DNA of 33,500 nucleotides, taken from positions 1 through 33,500 of the forward strand of contig DRLC01000287.1 of the NCBI GenBank assembly GCA_011053145.1, written 5' to 3'. How positions within the stretch are numbered: the stretch's first letter is position 1; each line of letters begins with the position of its first letter. Positions 31,573 to 33,500 of this stretch are shown in pieces. The position numbers and the translations under genes were made by a program. The stretch comes from Planctomycetota bacterium. Its GTDB lineage: Bacteria > Planctomycetota > UBA1135 > GCA-002686595. The notes below the pieces were generated by a model, which was not told where the DNA came from, did not search any database, and saw nothing but the letters and a program-made list of their open reading frames with translations.

Positions 31573-33500
31573 CCTTGGAAGCTGCCGCGGTAGGCCGCGA
31601 GGAGGTCGGCGAGGGGGAGGTCGATTCGTGGCGTGCAGTCCACGCCGTCGATGCGAAGGCGCGTTGCGGCGGTGACTTCCCCGACGGCTGCGGCCGGGTG
31701 GGGGGAAAGGGCCGCGAGGAGTGCGTCGAGCCGCTCGGGGGCGACCTCGAGCAGGAAGCGGGTCGTGGACTCGGAGAAGAGCCTGGTGGTGTCGGGGTCG
31801 AAGCCGTCGGAAAACTCGCCTCGCACGGGCACCGAGGCGAGATCGATGCGCGCGCCGAGGTCCCCGGCGAAGGCCATCTCCGCCACCGCGACCGCGAGCC
31901 CCCCTTCGGAGAGGTCGTGGGCGCTCTCGACGAGCCCATCCCGCATCGCTGCGTGGAGTGCTCGCAGGAGCGCGGGCGCCGTTGCGAGGTCGGGCCGCGG
32001 GACGCTCCCTCCCTCGAGGCCGAGGCCCGCAAGGTAGTGAGAGCCGCCGAGCTCCGCCCCGGTCGCGCCGACGAGCACGAGCCGGTTGCCGGCGCACTTG
32101 AGGTCCATCGTGCGCGCACCGCTCGCGTCCGGGACGTGGGCCAAGCACGTGATCAGGAGCGTCGGCGGGATCGAGAGGGTCCGGTCGCCGACGCGATACT
32201 CGTTGTTCAGGCTGTCCTTGCCCGACACGAAGGGCGTGCGGTATGCGATCGCGCCGTCGTAGCAGGCCTTGGCCGCCATCACGAGGGATCCCAGGCGGTC
32301 GGGTCGATCGCAGTTACCCCAGGAGAAGTTGTCGAGGATCGCCGCGCGGTCCGGGTCGGCGCCCACCGCGACGGCGTTGCGCAGGGCCTCGTCGATCGCG
32401 GCCAGGGTCATCGCGAACGGATCGAGCAGGCCCTGGCGCGGGTTCGTTCCGCAGGAGATCGCGAGCGCGCGGCGCGAGGTGGCAAGCGGTGCGATCACCG
32501 CGGCATCCCCGGGGCCGTCGCCGTGCACGCCGACGAGCGGCTTCACGACGCTCGTGCCCTGGACCTCGTGGTCGTACTGGCGCACGATCCATTCCTTGCT
32601 CGCGATATTGGGCGCACGCAGGAGTTCGAGCAGCGCCGCACCCGCATCGGCGGCGGGGGGACAGCCGGGGTCGTCGAGATCGGGCGCGGACCAGACGGCG
32701 GCGCGGGTCGGGCGCGGGGTTCCGTCGTGCAGGAACTTCATCTCGAGGTCGGCCACCACCTCGTCGCCGTCGCGCACGACGAGCCGGCCCGTGTCCGTGA
32801 ACGTCCCGATGCACGTCGCCTCCACGTCCTCGGATGCGAAGAGTGCCAGGAGTTCGTCGAGGTGCTCGGGCGGGACCGCGAGAACCATCCGTTCCTGCGC
32901 TTCGCTGATCCAGATCTCGTGCGATGCGAGCCCCGGGTACTTCAAGGGCACCTCGGCGAGCTGGACGTCCGCGCCCGTGGTCTCGCCCATCTCGCCGATC
33001 GCGGAGGAGAATCCGCCGGCCCCACAGTCGGTGACGCAGGAGTACAGCCCGCGGTCGCGGGCGGCGAGCAGGCAGTCCATCGTGCGCTTCTCGGTGATCG
33101 GGTCGCCGATCTGCACGGCCGAGCTCGAGACCATCTCGGAGTCCTCGGAGAGTTCGATCGAGGAGAAGGTCGCACCGTGGATGCCGTCGCGGCCGGTACG
33201 CCCTCCCACGGTGACGATGCGATCGCCGGGGCGCACCTCCTTCGGTACGCGATCGTGGGGGAGGATTCCGACGGTGCCCGCGTAGACGAGCGGGTTCGCG
33301 ATGTATCCCTCGTCGAACCACACGCCGCCGTTCACGGTGGGGATGCCCATGCGGTTGCCGTAGTCGCGCACCCCGGCCACGATCCCGCGCAGGATGCGGC
33401 GCGGGTGCAGCGATCCCTTCGGGACGTCTTCGGCGGGGAGGTCGGTGGGGCCGACGAAGAAGCAGTCCGTGTTCGCGATCGGCTTCGCCCCGAGCCCAGC
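31569..33500 (-). CDS. purL: Phosphoribosylformylglycinamidine synthase PurL, N-terminus cut by window edge
   Basis: The C-terminal 643 residues of PurL are visible; the frame is open to the right edge and the start lies outside. The enzyme makes FGAM from FGAR, ATP and ammonia from PurQ. Landmarks are GLGAKPIANTDCFFVGPTDL at the edge, GNRMGIPTVNGGVWFDEGYI, GGRTGRDGIHGATFSSIE, VTDCGAGGFSSAIGEMGETT, then in the second half of the duplicated fold VSGKDSLNNEYRVGD and SAHDLSEGGLAVAVAEMAFA. QIGDPITEKRTMDCLLAARD resembles the longer PurL forms rather than the short PurL of Bacillus, so the missing N-terminus might include a PurS-like part (inference). An apparent GTG start at 33380 is internal, since family similarity continues beyond it. 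The stop overlaps purQ. Confidence 0.96.
   Translation of the reverse strand, partial: AGLGAKPIANTDCFFVGPTDLPAEDVPKGSLHPRRILRGIVAGVRDYGNRMGIPTVNGGVWFDEGYIANPLVYAGTVGILPHDRVPKEVRPGDRIVTVGGRTGRDGIHGATFSSIELSEDSEMVSSSAVQIGDPITEKRTMDCLLAARDRGLYSCVTDCGAGGFSSAIGEMGETTGADVQLAEVPLKYPGLASHEIWISEAQERMVLAVPPEHLDELLALFASEDVEATCIGTFTDTGRLVVRDGDEVVADLEMKFLHDGTPRPTRAAVWSAPDLDDPGCPPAADAGAALLELLRAPNIASKEWIVRQYDHEVQGTSVVKPLVGVHGDGPGDAAVIAPLATSRRALAISCGTNPRQGLLDPFAMTLAAIDEALRNAVAVGADPDRAAILDNFSWGNCDRPDRLGSLVMAAKACYDGAIAYRTPFVSGKDSLNNEYRVGDRTLSIPPTLLITCLAHVPDASGARTMDLKCAGNRLVLVGATGAELGGSHYLAGLGLEGGSVPRPDLATAPALLRALHAAMRDGLVESAHDLSEGGLAVAVAEMAFAGDLGARIDLASVPVRGEFSDGFDPDTTRLFSESTTRFLLEVAPERLDALLAALSPHPAAAVGEVTAATRLRIDGVDCTPRIDLPLADLLAAYRGSFQG

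Noticed and set aside
1-33500. CRISPR array, prophage, insertion sequence or defence island
   Set aside because: No regular direct repeats with spacers, no transposase, integrase, nuclease or toxin-antitoxin pattern was recognised on either strand.

Overview
The window is GC-rich (roughly two-thirds G+C) bacterial chromosome, densely packed, with genes on both strands. Several traits point to the Planctomycetota, probably one of the deep-branching marine lineages: many lipoproteins and secreted beta-rich proteins, sulfatase-like hydrolases, FG-GAP and BNR repeat proteins that share a C-terminal module (NGSG.N..C...LG..W), a DUF4388 protein and a ThiF protein of planctomycete type. This assignment is inference from protein content. 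No rRNA or other marker here settles it.

Layout. Positions 1-4441 (minus): a large membrane-anchored DUF4388 protein running off the left edge, then a MobA-like nucleotidyltransferase and a ThiF/MoeB adenylyltransferase one base apart. tRNA-His lies at 4563. From 4663 to 8341 are an NTF2-like lipoprotein, a divergent large BNR-repeat lipoprotein with a strong terminator-like inverted repeat behind it, and a small orphan. Positions 8358-13417 (minus) hold a tight five-gene block: small membrane protein, GcvT-like folate protein, two tandem PYROXD2-type flavoproteins, and a second small membrane protein related to the first. From 13495 to 18394 are a GH113-like glycosidase, a small Cys-rich protein, a 225-bp imperfect palindromic element, a four-domain S1 protein and a carboxypeptidase-regulatory-like surface protein.

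From 18613 to 22461 (plus) two overlapping sulfatase-superfamily lipoproteins are followed by a parvulin lipoprotein and a DinB-like protein. From 22647 to 25987 are a secreted trypsin-like protease and an FG-GAP protein, both ending in the same module as the BNR protein. Positions 26058-27121 (minus) hold a PilZ-like protein and a prepilin-like protein, followed by tRNA-Arg and tRNA-Pro. From 27581 to 30111 (plus) are purD, a glycosyltransferase and a Fur-family regulator. From 30252 to the right edge (minus) are purL (partial), purQ and a DUF3568-like lipoprotein. Purine synthesis is therefore represented by two separate, convergent transcription units.

The parts most worth a second look are the five-gene flavoprotein/GcvT block, the shared C-terminal module on three exported proteins, and the palindromic element near 14.9 kb. 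No CRISPR array, prophage, transposase or recognised defence system was found.
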